In this document: positions 12,090 through 21,858 of the stretch, one piece after another | Numbering within the stretch: the first letter of the stretch is position 1 | How the letters are laid out: the number at the start of each line of letters is the position of its first letter | From: Amblyomma americanum | Lineage: Eukaryota; Arthropoda; Arachnida; Ixodida; Ixodidae | Assembly: GCF_052857255.1 (NCBI RefSeq) | Contig: NC_135498.1 | Coordinates: forward strand, 116,846,281-116,910,280 | Reading direction: 5' to 3' | Length of the DNA: 64,000 nt | Position numbers and translations under genes: made by a program | Notes under the pieces: model-generated | The model's input: only the letters and a program-made list of their open reading frames with translations | What the model was told of the DNA's origin: nothing | Databases searched by the model: none

Positions 12090-12320
12090 ACAAATGCTGT
12101 GTGTTTACTGCAAGGAAATAGCGTGAAAAACAGGACAAGACGAGAAGAAGCGGCAGACACAGCGCTAAACTTACAACTCAGTGCATTTCATGCGATATCG
12201 CAATTAATACAGAAGGCATACACGCAAGCAAAAGAACATCAATGCAATGTGGTCACACTTACTAGTCCATATCTAAAAAGCTATCTATTTTTTCGGCAGG
12301 CGAAGCGAAGGTACGCCGAA
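12090..12320 (-). mobile_element. Possible Penelope-like 3' end fragment
   Basis: The segment AGGACAAGACGAGAAG, then CAACTCAGTGCATTTCATGC, then a TTTTTCGGCAGG motif near 12300, parallels 25640-25810. There AAAGGACAGCACAACC is followed by TTATTCAAAAGGTCGCAAATT and TTTGGCAGCC, at the 3' side of a minus-strand Penelope-like element. The order and spacing agree, which suggests a minus-oriented Penelope 3' UTR. It sits beside a plus-oriented Penelope RT relic (12.8-13.6 kb), an arrangement also seen at 25.6-28.2 kb. Confidence 0.3.
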
Positions 12321-12399
12321 GCGCTTCTCATCTCACTTCGCATTGTTCTGGCTTTCGGTGACTTGCGTATTTGCGAGGCACTTTTCATTGTTGAAACTG

Positions 12400-13565
12400 C
12401 GGAATGCATTACCATTCTGTCTCATGCTTGGCTAGTATAATTCCACTGCCCATTCTGATCTCATTTTCGTACTCTCTTCATATCATTCAAGGCACCGCAA
12501 GTCTCAATGAAGCAAGTGACCTACACGACAGGAATTTTGGAGATGACTCTCATTTTGCATTCAACAAATTTTGTCCCGTCCTTCGTACCACGCTCTTCCT
12601 ATCTTCGCTGGTTGCCGCTCACTTTTTTGCACAGCTTCCCGAATTTGCTGCAGAAAAAACAAGACGCACACCGACATGTCCCACAGCCCCCTGCAGCCGA
12701 TGGCAAACGCCATGAACGTAGGGGATTGCTGCTGTCTTGGCCGATCAACCTTCGCGATGTTTGGAGGCGGCTGGTCGACTATCGCCCTCTAAGGGCAAGA
12801 GGTTTTGAGCACGGTACCTAGCAGAACTCAGGTGGCTTATTCTAGCAACGGTCGTTATCAGTACAGAAGATGGCCGACCTATTTCTGGTCCCCAGTGCCC
12901 AAGAGGCGACAAATTTGTCAGAAGCAAGTGTCTGAAGGAAGTGAGCGCTTTTTCAATTGAACTTAAGGACATGTATTACTCCTTGCCACACGATGTCCAC
13001 ACGATGTCCTGTTTTAGAGAATCCACTGAAGAAAAAGGAGCCATCAGCTTTCAAAAGTCCTCCCACGTGAACACTGGAAGCATTCTTGATTTGCTGTACT
13101 TTTATTTGTGCTCTACATTGTTCGAGATTGAAGGTTTCTGAATATTATTCTGCATTGCGCAATTGCTAAGTGACATCATGCTAGCTTGCGCTGATCAAAG
13201 ATTGACCGAGGCCAATGTTGAGCGCGTTTTTGGTTCGTATATGACTACTTGATCATCTTCATGAATTCAAGCAGTGGCTTCCCAAGGAATGTTGAGCACC
13301 TTCACAGCCTGTTTTCAAGCAGGCGTCTTCCATGATATTGAAGTCACCGCGAAAACTTCTGTCGGGAATAAACTCCAGATTCTAGACGCAATGCACTGCT
13401 TGGAAGGCGGGCACTGTGCTGGAACTATTCTCGCGATAACAGAAGACCTTTCTGTCCCGTTCTTCTGCGCACTTCAAAGTTTTAAAGCATGGAGTAGCCA
13501 TGAGTGCTTTATGGAATGCCCGCATCTTCGAGAGTGTGGAGACGCAAGCCCAGTGGTGAAGTTCA
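12400..13565 (+). pseudogene. Penelope-like element, reverse transcriptase relic
   Basis: In the plus frame beginning near 12841 I read ISTEDGRPISGPQCPRGDKF, then FSIELKDMYYSLPHD (about 12953), then DLLYFYLCSTLFEIEG. These match the Penelope RT motifs for FxxDIKDLYYSLPH and FLxLLxFYLxST. After a stop at 13139-13141 the frame continues LSDIMLACADQRLTE and then ERVFGSYMT, where intact elements read IGSCxAPVLSDIxLAxxDR and VFRYVDDxL. The catalytic YVDD is therefore lost (GSYM). The 13274-13570 frame covers the thumb-like region. No GIY-YIG nuclease domain follows, since a minus-strand RTE LINE begins immediately. Bases 12400-12830 probably belong to its upstream part, but that is less certain. 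Confidence 0.6.
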
Positions 13566-13574
13566 GCTGATTGT

Positions 13575-15025
13575 CCGAAGGGCATCTTCAACATCATCGC
13601 CATCACCTGCCTTACTACGCTGATGATGTTGCAGGACAAAGGCTTCTCCCATATCTCTCCAACTAACCCTTTCCTATGCCAGCTGCGCCCACCCTACCGC
13701 CGCAAACTTGTTAATCTCATCCCCCCATCTAACCTTCTTCTGCCCCCTGCTACGCTTCCCTTCCCGTGTAATCCAGTATGTTACCCGTAATGACCAGCGA
13801 TTACCTTGCCTTCAATTACATGGGCTGCCCAATACCATTTCTTCCTCTTAATTTCGACTGGGATGTCCTTAACAGAGTTTGATCCCGGGCCCACTCTGCC
13901 CTCTTCCGGTCTCTTAACCTTACGCCTCTCATTCTTCTTTCCATAGCTAGCTCAGTTGTCCTCATCTTAAGTTCAATCCTTTTCGTTAAACTCCATCTTT
14001 CTGCTCCTTATGTCAGCACCGGTAAGATACAGCTATTAATACTTTTCTCTTGAGGGATATTGGCAAACTGCTATTCTTTATCTGAGAGAACCTGCCAAAT
14101 GGGCTCCACCCCATTCTTGTTCTTCTTGTTAATGCACTCTCGTGATCCGGATCTGCGGTCACTACCTGGGGTCACTACCACTTCCGACACGTCTCTTTTG
14201 TAAACTGCCGTTCCCTTCCGAAACTGTTGAACATTACTTTAGTTTTCTTCATATTAATTTTTAGTGCCACAGTACTGCTATGCGTGCCAAACTCATTGAT
14301 TATGCTTTGTAGATCATCTTCTGAATGACTTCTGCGGGAATCAGATTACTAACGTATTCTGTATTAACTCTTGTCCCCAACTGTTCCTAGTCGAAGCCTC
14401 TGAATTCCTCCTGTGAATACGTGGTGAACAGCTTTGGCGAGATCGTGTCTCCCTGCCTTAAACCCTTTGTTATTGAAATTTTATTGCACCCGCTATTTTG
14501 CAAGCATTTTTGCATAAGCCTTTTCCACATTCTGATTCAGCAATGCCTACATGACTGCTGAATTTTCGACAGATTTAAATGCTTTCCCGTAGTCAATAAA
14601 GGCTGTATATTAATGGGTTGGTTATATAGTGTTAATATTATCTATTGTGGAATACCCTTTACGAAAACGTGCCTGATCATTTGGTTGATTAAAGGCTACG
14701 GTCGCCCTGACTCTATTATCGATTACCTTATTAAATACTTCATAGCCAACGGACATTAATCTGATCGGTCTGTATAATCTTCCTCGATTTCTTGGCGTCT
14801 TCTTTCTTAAGACTTAAGATAATGTTAGCGTTCTTCCAAGCTACAGGTACGCTCGAGCTGATAAGGCATTGCGTATACAGGGTGTCTAGTTTTTCTAGCA
14901 CAATCTACCCTCTGTACTTCAACAGACCTGCTGTTACCTGATCGTCACCAGCTGCCTTCCCTGTTTGCATTACTTCTAAGGCGTTCTTTACTTCCTAGTT
15001 CATTACTGGTGGGATGTACTCTTCC
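13575..15025 (-). mobile_element. RTE-type LINE, 5'-truncated and decayed
   Basis: The minus strand carries the RT and C-terminal part of an RTE-clade LINE. The antisense of 14580-14615 reads YTAFIDYGKA, the RT motif A region (AFIDYxKAFD). The 3' end at 13590-13640 has the ATGATG-rich terminus seen at 6934-6946. The whole stretch aligns, indels aside, with the RTE copy at 28955-32975: 14030-14060 matches 29325-29346 joined to 30314-30335 (TACTTTTCTCTTGA), and 15000 matches 32300. No frame is open for more than a few dozen codons. It gives an uninterrupted reference for reading the insertions at 29-32 kb. Confidence 0.75.
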
Positions 15026-16322
15026 TGGTAATTGCAGCGAAGACGCACGCGCTGTCCTGTACGCTCGGTTCTTGACAAAACGGGATACCAACTATCCTAA
15101 GCATCTATTCTTTTACTGCAGTGCACAAAATAACGTAGCGCCCTTAGTGTATACGTATATTAACATAGTTATTACAAGTGGCTCAATTCTTCGATGTCTC
15201 GGTGCGCCAGATTTGTTAAGGCATTACTTACGGCAACGAACTCTGAATCTCTATGAGCGCTATAAAATTGCCACTTTGTTCTAATGTTGCGTGGGCAAGA
15301 TTTTTTGGTTCAGCATAACTGAGTCCTCTCTGGAGGAGACGGTCTAGGAAGAGGCTTTACAAAGAGACTGCAGTTTCGTCACCGAGCGACGCAGCCTATT
15401 CACCACTCTACTCAATTTACAGTGTCATTGGTTTTGTGCCTGTGAATCGCCTCTTTCGATCACATCGCATGTAACATTTAGCATCAAACACGTATTGCAC
15501 ATGGAATGCTGCTACCTTAATAAGGTGGAAGCCTGGTACCACCTAGCGGGTCTTAGCTGCAACCGGCAATTGACGTATGCTGGCGCACGTATCCGCATTT
15601 GGCGTAATCACCAAAATGGACTGACATTTAGTTTTTTGTGGAAGTATGCGACTTGTATTATAGGCCTTCGTTGTGTATTAGCAATAAATACCATATTCTC
15701 CAAAAGCAAGCTTAGTTCATTTGGAACATTCAAAATAAGCCATGAAGACGCCCTTATTTTTATATTGCGTATACAACGTGTTCATGTCCATGTTTTCAAG
15801 CACATGTTATATAATTTTCAACCAGTGTGCGTACTGCAGAATCAATAAGAAAAAATTGTTCCATCACTATAAACAAGTGGACAGACTATGTCACTGACCA
15901 TGTGTAATTGTTTTGTGAATGATGGATATAATCAGTCAGGCATCAATCTGTAACTATCCGAAGAGTGGAGCTCTTATTATTACGCCGGTGAACGCGCTGA
16001 AACACCGTGAGGTGCGCGCACAACACAATAGACGTCAAAACGTCTGTTGAATTCCTCTCGGTTCATGCATTAACTATCAATTAGCGTCTAAACATGGCAT
16101 TAAATAGATGCAGGACATTAACACCTTATCGCATAGCTAATCATATCCTGGTCGCAAAACACACAATAAAATTATTTCTCGTCACAAGGAATTTTTGTGG
16201 TAAGTTTTGGCTTCGAACTTGTATGAGTAACACATTTTATTGTGTCACAATTAAAACCACAATGTGAAGAAAGGCCGGTGTCCGCAGTACGTGCAGTTGA
16301 GACCCTGTTTTCATAAATCGAT
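15026..16322. other. No recognisable feature
   Basis: I cannot assign this stretch. The 117-aa plus frame at 15495-15848 has no motif. It may be repeat-derived, but no copy exists elsewhere in the window to prove it. Confidence 0.35.
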
Positions 16323-16442
16323 AAAAAAAAACGCATCTCGTGACCACGAATGAGATTCGAATACGTACCAGCGCGAACAGATAACCTTCGCTGGCCGCAG
16401 CAGCCTATCCGTTGCTTTAAGCCACTCGGCCGTCGCTGCAGC
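16323..16442 (-). repeat. tRNA-Ser/Leu-like SINE head or tRNA pseudogene
   Basis: On the minus strand GCAGCGACGGCCGAGTGG is the classic A-box region of class II tRNAs (Ser or Leu). About 65 nt later GTATTCGAATCTC is B-box-like. A short hairpin around CGTGGTCACG and a run of eight or more T residues (plus 16323-16330) follow, which would terminate RNA polymerase III. The anticodon arm does not fold as in a true tRNA, so this is a tRNA-derived SINE head or a pseudo-tRNA rather than a working tRNA gene. Confidence 0.5.
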
Positions 16443-17695
16443 CTTTTGTCAGCGACAGATTTCGTCCCCATCAACCCATCAATGAACAAAAAGTAATGGC
16501 ATCTCCTCTCTCTTCCTCCTATGCCGGTGCTCCTTCTCTCGGCTCCTCCCGGGCGCCGACGGTGGCGGCACCTAGGCCGGGGGAAGCTATAGCAGATGCT
16601 CCCAACGCTCGGGCTTCGGCGCACAGTTGACCGCGCACGCGAATCATTTCTCCGTTGCATTTCCTGCCTTCAATTCGGACGCAGTGAGATCACAACATAG
16701 GAGATTAAAAAATTATAGTTACCCAAACAACTGCCCGACCCATGTTGCCCTGCTTTGTTGGAACGTTTTGTAGTACGATCGCTTTGACTGCGGTGCACAA
16801 TGCACACGGTGGAAGTGGCGTGCGCGAGTTCGCTCGCGGTGCAGCAGTGGACATTCCCGGAGTGTTTCTTTTCGACCCGCGTCTTTTTGCCAATCTTATT
16901 CAAAATTTAACTCCACCAAGAGGACGCGGAATGACATACGACTAGACGTGCGGCATGGGTTTTATATGAACGGATGGCGGTGTAATGTTGTCATGATATA
17001 TTCTTCTCTCAAAGCACGTTTGCTCGTGCAATCCGTTGCGCTTACTCGCCTACTATTCTCAGTTTAAATTTTCTTTAGTGCAGGAAACCTTAGCGGTTAT
17101 TTCAGAGTTATTATGCCTCGGACACCTCACGGGCAACGTTAAAAGCATGCTAATAACCGTGGTCTGCTATTATTTGTTCATAAATAGGTGAACACGGTGC
17201 CCGAGTTCCGCACTCTAACGCGGTTTTGAGCAGAATAATTTTAATGTAGGGTTAATTGTTTGGGTTGAGTAGCAGTAATCAAAAAAGGCTTCTACTTCGC
17301 GCGCAGCTACAACTCTGCATGACTCACTACAATATTTTTTTTTTCGGTGATTGTAATTTTGGGTCAGCATCTGCAATAATTGCTTATAAGAGGACATTGT
17401 CTACCATCGTGTAATTGCCATGCATAAAGCACAGCAGCCTGGACTTCCGCAGTTGATCAATCGCTTTCGGTCAATGCAGCGTGAAAACAGGTCAAGCGCT
17501 GAAAACCAAAACTTGAATTCATTCAGTCCTGTTTTAAGCAAGCACACTGTTCGTTCAAGAAGTTGCTTCACGCGAACAGTGAAAAACACAAGGAGAAAAT
17601 GTCTACAACTATGTTAAATGGAGCACCTCGCTTGTATTCTCAAGTACTATCCGCCCAAATATGAAGTATTCGAGCAAAAGCTGCGGTTACTGTGC
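16443..17695. other. No supported gene; GC-rich patch at 16500-16660
   Basis: A GC-rich block at 16500-16660 gives a 162-aa minus frame rich in Arg, Ser and Gly with no motif. It is probably a repeat or promoter-like patch. The rest shows no recognised feature. Confidence 0.35.
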
Positions 17696-17699
17696 CTAG

Positions 17700-18150
17700 G
17701 CACACTAACGACCGAATTTGGTAAGAACCCTGCCAAAACAAATACGGTGAGCAAAGAGCGCAACATGAACGCTAGACCCGCACCGTGATCAGCATGAACA
17801 GCGGTGGCTTCAACAGCGAGAACCGCCCCTTTGGTATCGAGTTCATTAGCGAAGGAGTCCGACTGCAACAAAACAAATACGTCGAGTGATGCGCGCAACA
17901 TGAAAGCTAGACCCGCACCGCGAGCAGCGTCAGCGGCGGAGCTCAGACAACATGAACAGTAATTTTCAAGACGAGCCCGCGAACGAGTCTGACTACTACC
18001 AAACCAATACGCCACGTATTGTCCGCGACATCAAAGCTACGCCTGCTGAGCCTAGCAGAGCCAGCAACGTGGACACCGGGGCTAAGACAACGAGAAGCAC
18101 GGCATTCGTAGGCCGCGAGCGAACGAATCCATCTACAACCATGCTAAACA
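17700..18150 (+). repeat. Diverged tandem repeat, about 130-135 bp unit
   Basis: An AAAACAAATACG-like core recurs at 17735, 17870 and 18000 (spacings 135 and 130). Each is followed by CGCAACATGAA-like and GCTAGACCCGCACCG-like strings and preceded by GCGAACGAGTCTGAC-like strings. A partial fourth unit starts near 18115 (GCGAACGAATCC). The units differ by substitutions and small indels and the period is not a multiple of three. The ORFs over it (17647-18015 minus, 17952-18206 plus) are therefore unlikely to be conserved repeat proteins. Confidence 0.55.
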
Positions 18151-19130
18151 CCATTAACTGCGAAGAAAGACTGCAGTCGCTTGCGCTTCACACGAAAGCC
18201 TCCTAAAAAAACTCATCTGACAACTGAAGAACCGCCACTCACGTAGCGAAGACGTGGATCAAGCGCTTTATCCAAGTTTTTCCCTGGCGATCCTATGCAG
18301 CCAAACCTTTCGATGGGGCGCGTTGCTTTTTCCGGATGGAATTACGAAAAAGTGTTCCCCACTGCTTCCTCCTTGTTGAATCCATAAGCGCAACAGAAGC
18401 TCGGCGTCCACGCTGTCAAAGCTAGAGAAATGCTGTCCAAAAAACTCAGTCGCACAAAAAGCAAACGAAGCGCGACTTCTACCACCGACATGCGCGCCGG
18501 CATCTGCTACGTAGCCAAAAAGCGCGCTAACACGTGACCACGGCGCGTCGGCTAATTGGAAGCTCGGTTATCCGGAGGCGCACTTGGAGAGGACGGAAGC
18601 CGGAAAGTTCAAAGCTTTGCATTAGTTTTCCTTCTATGAGGGACTTGAGTGGCGCACGCTCTAGTTTGCGTCTTTGCGCAAAAAGGGCGCCACGAGCTAT
18701 CGCGATATGAAATCGGAGCTCGCATGCTAGCGAATTGACTGCTGTATCAATCCCGTTGGTGACCCGTGAATTTTTTGTAGTAACGTAACATCGTAAATTT
18801 ATTTTCTATTGTAGTTTCCCTTGTGATAGGTACAAAACTACAAAAAACAGCACAGAAAAATACTACAATGCTGCAGATAAATCCGGAGGTAGGACATAAC
18901 AAACATTTTGTCGTATGCTAGGGCCCGATTCCGTCGCTTTTAATGCGACAACATTAAGGAAGCATTAAGATTGGCATTGGCGCGTCACAAAAATCAGGAT
19001 AATTCGAGAGGGTCGTGACGTCCAAACCAGGTAACCTCGCGGGAGTGATACAATTCCAAAAACCCGAGAACAACGCACCGTACTGCTGTCGTGATGTACT
19101 ACCCAATTTCCTATTGGAAGCCGCCGGGGG
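18151..19130. other. No recognisable feature
   Basis: This is moderately GC-rich sequence with no recognised element. It lies upstream of the THAP region and may hold its distal regulatory DNA. GGTCATGGTGCTCGGCTGCTG at about 19138-19158 resembles the head of a Ruka SINE and may be a fragment of one. Confidence 0.35.
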
Positions 19131-19187
19131 GCTAAGCGGTCATGGTGCTCGGCTGCTGCGACAATCCGCCTTTTTTCACGACGCGAC

Positions 19188-19198
19188 TGCGCATGCGC
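19188..19198 (+). promoter_or_regulatory. Perfect NRF-1-type palindrome
   Basis: TGCGCATGCGC is the full palindromic core recognised by NRF-1 / Ewg-type factors. It lies about 155 bp upstream of the THAP coding block in locally GC- and CpG-rich DNA, a usual place for a housekeeping-type promoter element. Binding is inferred only from the sequence match. Confidence 0.35.
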
Positions 19199-19342
19199 CC
19201 ATCCCCTGGCGGCGGTGTCGCGAAACATATTGGAAGGGTCGCGCACTCCACTCGAGACCGGCTGTGGAAGTGTAAACACACCGGCTTCCTACGCAGGGTG
19301 CGTTGCTGCAGCCGTCGGGCGTTCAGCGCGACGCATTTCGCG

Positions 19343-19699
19343 ATACCTACGAAATGTGTTGCATACGGCTGCAATGCCCAATGTGTAAAGGGAAGCAAAC
19401 TCGGATTTTTTCGCTTTCCGAGCGCTTCCCGGCACAGCCTTCGACGCAAAGCGTGGATAAAAGCAGTTCGCCGGCTCGACGATCGTGGCCGCCCTTGGGC
19501 ACCGTCAAGCACGTCAAGACTGTGCGGGAATCACTTTGTGACAGGTACGGACGAGGTACTGCGGTTAAATGCGTGTGCAGTCTACCACAAAATGTTTTAT
19601 TCATGGCCAGGAAGGCCTCGAATGTCACCGCGGCATTTAGACATCGTTCCGACGCTTTTGCTTTCTCAAGCAAGAAGGCCGAATAGGCAAGTGTTGTGA
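19343..19699 (+). CDS. THAP zinc-finger coding region with 66-nt intron
   Basis: The frame encodes a THAP (C2CH) DNA-binding domain. It begins PTKCVAYGC (C-x4-C), then FFRFP, then the conserved Trp in AWIKAVRR, then CGNHF (C-x2-H). After the codons for FVT the DNA reads ACAG|GTACGG, a splice donor. CCAG|GAAGG at 19610/19611 is an acceptor. Removing the 66-nt intron (19545-19610, phase 1) gives FVTG-RPRMSPRHLDIVPTLL, restoring the C-terminal AVPTIF-type motif as DIVPTLL at the expected distance. The intron has no in-frame stop, so the unspliced frame stays open. The natural start, MPTKC in many THAP proteins, reads ATA at 19343-19345 instead of ATG. The upstream in-frame ATG is at 19142. It could be a host THAP gene, its pseudogene, or a P-type transposase exon. 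Confidence 0.7.
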   Translation: MPTKCVAYGCNAQCVKGSKLGFFRFPSASRHSLRRKAWIKAVRRLDDRGRPWAPSSTSRLCGNHFVTGTDEVLRLNACAVYHKMFYSWPGRPRMSPRHLDIVPTLLLSQARRPNRQVL

Positions 19700-19794
19700 G
19701 CCGCTTTCAACACGCGATGGAGAGAGCAACGAAAAAGTAGCTACGAGAGCATTCACGCATGGTGCTAAAATTTTGTCATGATCTCCTACGGAAA
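19700..19794. other. Short gap after THAP frame
   Basis: Nothing is recognised here. If the THAP gene continues, a donor could lie at CAA|GTGTTG (19691), but this is weak. Confidence 0.3.
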
Positions 19795-19885
19795 TTTCCT
19801 TCTTTATGCCACTACACCCTGGCCAATCCCCCCGTGTGGGTATGTGCCATGTATTAAGAGGCAGAAGAAGAAGAAGGTGCGTTAT
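19795..19885 (+). repeat. Retroelement 3' tail (GTGTGGGTATGTGCCAT type)
   Basis: TGGCCAATCCCCCCGTGTGG, then GTATGTGCCATGTATTAAGA and an AGAAGAAGAAG run, is the same segment found in reverse orientation at 48643-48712 (next to a GTT run). It looks like the terminal stem and short tandem tail of a retroelement. No coding part is attached. Confidence 0.4.
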
Positions 19886-20344
19886 GCGTGTGTTCGAATC
19901 ATATCCATGATGAAGACATCTGCGTGGTATCGCCGGAATGGATCAATGTGCGCCTCTCGCGCTCGTCTTTATGGACGCGCATGCTTGTTTAACCTATGCA
20001 GCGGTGTGCTGTGGGAAAATACAGTGAAATGCTAGCAGATCTGCTTTGTTGCGAGTTCGCTTGTGCTTTTATAGCTCGTGTAGCTATTCTGCAGCGCTTC
20101 AACACAACGATTGCTTGTGAAAACTGTTGTCCCCAGTCGTTTTCTGTACTACGGCGTGCGCGATGTAGTATCCACCTTTCATGAATGGCAGGCATATACA
20201 GCGGAAAAAGCCAACCTTACTGATCGGGGATATTTCATTGAACATTATGTTCCGATTGTAGCCTTCATCTCTGAAGCGGCGGCCCTTCCTCAGCTGGTGT
20301 TCGCATCGCATGCCGGATGATCGGAGATACTGAAGAATTTGCTC
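19886..20344. other. No recognisable feature
   Basis: Overlapping short frames on both strands show no motif that I recognise. Confidence 0.35.
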
Positions 20345-20574
20345 TTCGGTGGGCACTGCAGCCTGCCTCGGACTTCGCACCCAGCCATCAGTCAATCATA
20401 GAAGTCCTCCAGGTACCAGGTGCTGCCCAGGACTCGCCATCGTCGACAGATTCCAACAAAACGTGCTCCGGAGAGGCACTCAGTCCGGCCGGGCTGGGCG
20501 CGCAGTACCCTACCAGTGAGCTTCCATCGTTGTACGTGAGGTGGCAGCACAGGAAAATGAAAAAGGCGGATTGA
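20345..20574 (+). CDS. Possible exon, unrecognised Ser/Pro-rich peptide
   Basis: An open plus frame from a possible acceptor (GGGCACTGCAG, ending about 20361) reads PASDFAPSHQSIIEVLQVPG and then a Ser/Thr/Gly-rich linker. It closes with RWQHRKMKKAD and TGA at 20572-20574. The composition is like a disordered linker of a nuclear protein, and it lies 0.65 kb downstream of the THAP block on the same strand, so it could be a later THAP-gene exon. No domain supports this; it may be a chance GC-rich frame. Confidence 0.2.
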
Positions 20575-20955
20575 AACTTTCTCGCCTTGTTCTCACCGTT
20601 TGAGGTTTCTTGTTGGCGCTTTGCTTGACTTCACCTACATGGCTTACTTACTCAGGTGTTTGTGCGCGAACCTCCCAACTTCCTCCCATTTCCGTTCACT
20701 CGTAATGCTAAGCACAACAGCCCGATTACGCACTAAACAAGTATTGGTCCAACCAGTGTGCACCAACACATCTTCAAATAAAAAATATAGGGAGGCAGAA
20801 CGGCTGAAAATATTGTCACAGGGGCAATATTAAATTTTGACATTCTGCCCAGCGTAAGACGGAGGCACAAACAGAGGATAAAGACGAGGTTATGAGGAGA
20901 GACGGTTTATGGTCAACAATATGTCCAACCTGACGTCCGTGATTCTACAGCGCTT
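20575..20955. other. No recognisable feature
   Basis: This lies upstream of the LINE at 20.96 kb. It may include the 5' part of that element, but I recognise no ORF1 motif. Confidence 0.3.
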
Positions 20956-20995
20956 GGGCTAGTAACCAGAAATTGCAAGGTCCAGTCGTGCTGGT

Positions 20996-21640
20996 GTGCT
21001 GCAGTGGAACTGCAGAGGCATTTCCACGAAGGTGGGAGAGCTCAAGACCCGGCTACAAATTCACAAGCTCCAGGTGTGGGCCATGCTGCTACAGGAAACA
21101 AACGCCTTGCCATCGATTCCAGGCTTCAGTGCCTACATGTCTCCTTCAATGATAGACCGTCGTGTGCAAACTGCTGCTCCCCCGGCGGCGGTGTATGTGG
21201 ACTCACGTTTTCCGCATATACGCCTTGCTCTCGAAAACTGGTGTACGTCGTATCAAGAGGTAGTGGCAGTGGCTGCGAAACTTAAGAAGGGAACCGTAGT
21301 GGTCGTTTTATTTTACTTTAGACCAGCCGGTGGTGCTTCCTTCCGTATTAATCTTGGCTGGTTAACAAGTGTCCGTCGGCAGTATTCCGGATGTCTGATT
21401 TTAGTCGGAGGCGACTTTAACGCCCCTCATCAGGATTGGGGTACACCACTTCAAGCCCTCGTGGCAGGCGTATGCGGGACGCCTTCACGGATGCCCAATT
21501 TGTGCTGCTCAACCATACTCGGACAGCAACATGGCCAGTGCGTCAAACTCGCAGTGCTTCCTATGCTCCAGACATGACGTGGTGGTCTGGACCGGGTACT
21601 CCCTTCTGGCGCATGGAGCCAGACTGCTGATGAAGTGTTC
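20996..21640 (+). pseudogene. LINE endonuclease domain (broken)
   Basis: The frame starts LQWNCRGISTKVGELKTRL, the N-terminal EEP/APE endonuclease motif (WNCRGIxxK). It continues with LLQETN (catalytic Glu) and VGGDFNAPHQDWG (GDFNAPH, the catalytic Asp/Asn pair). A frameshift near 21440 moves the reading to GYTTSSPRGRRMRDAFTDA, then SYAPDMTWW and a stop. The terminal SDH motif is not intact. The domain nicks target DNA in the family; this copy cannot, because of the frameshift. Confidence 0.85.
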
Positions 21641-21858
21641 ATCACCCTATCGTCATCGGTCTTCACACCTCACCTTTCCGACCTTTACGCTACAAATGTT
21701 TTGTGACCAGCTGGGATAGTTTCCGCTCCTGTATGGACAATCTCTCCTCAGATTCTTCGCCAATTCTTGTTTAGCGCATACAAACATCGCCCAATAGTGC
21801 TACAACTACCACCTGGACTGATGTTGGTCGACCGGCACCAGACCTCGGCCTTCTTAAC

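Noticed and set aside
16172..16660. 162-aa minus frame rich in Arg and Ser
   Set aside because: It spans a tRNA-like SINE head and a GC-rich patch. The open frame is a by-product of composition.
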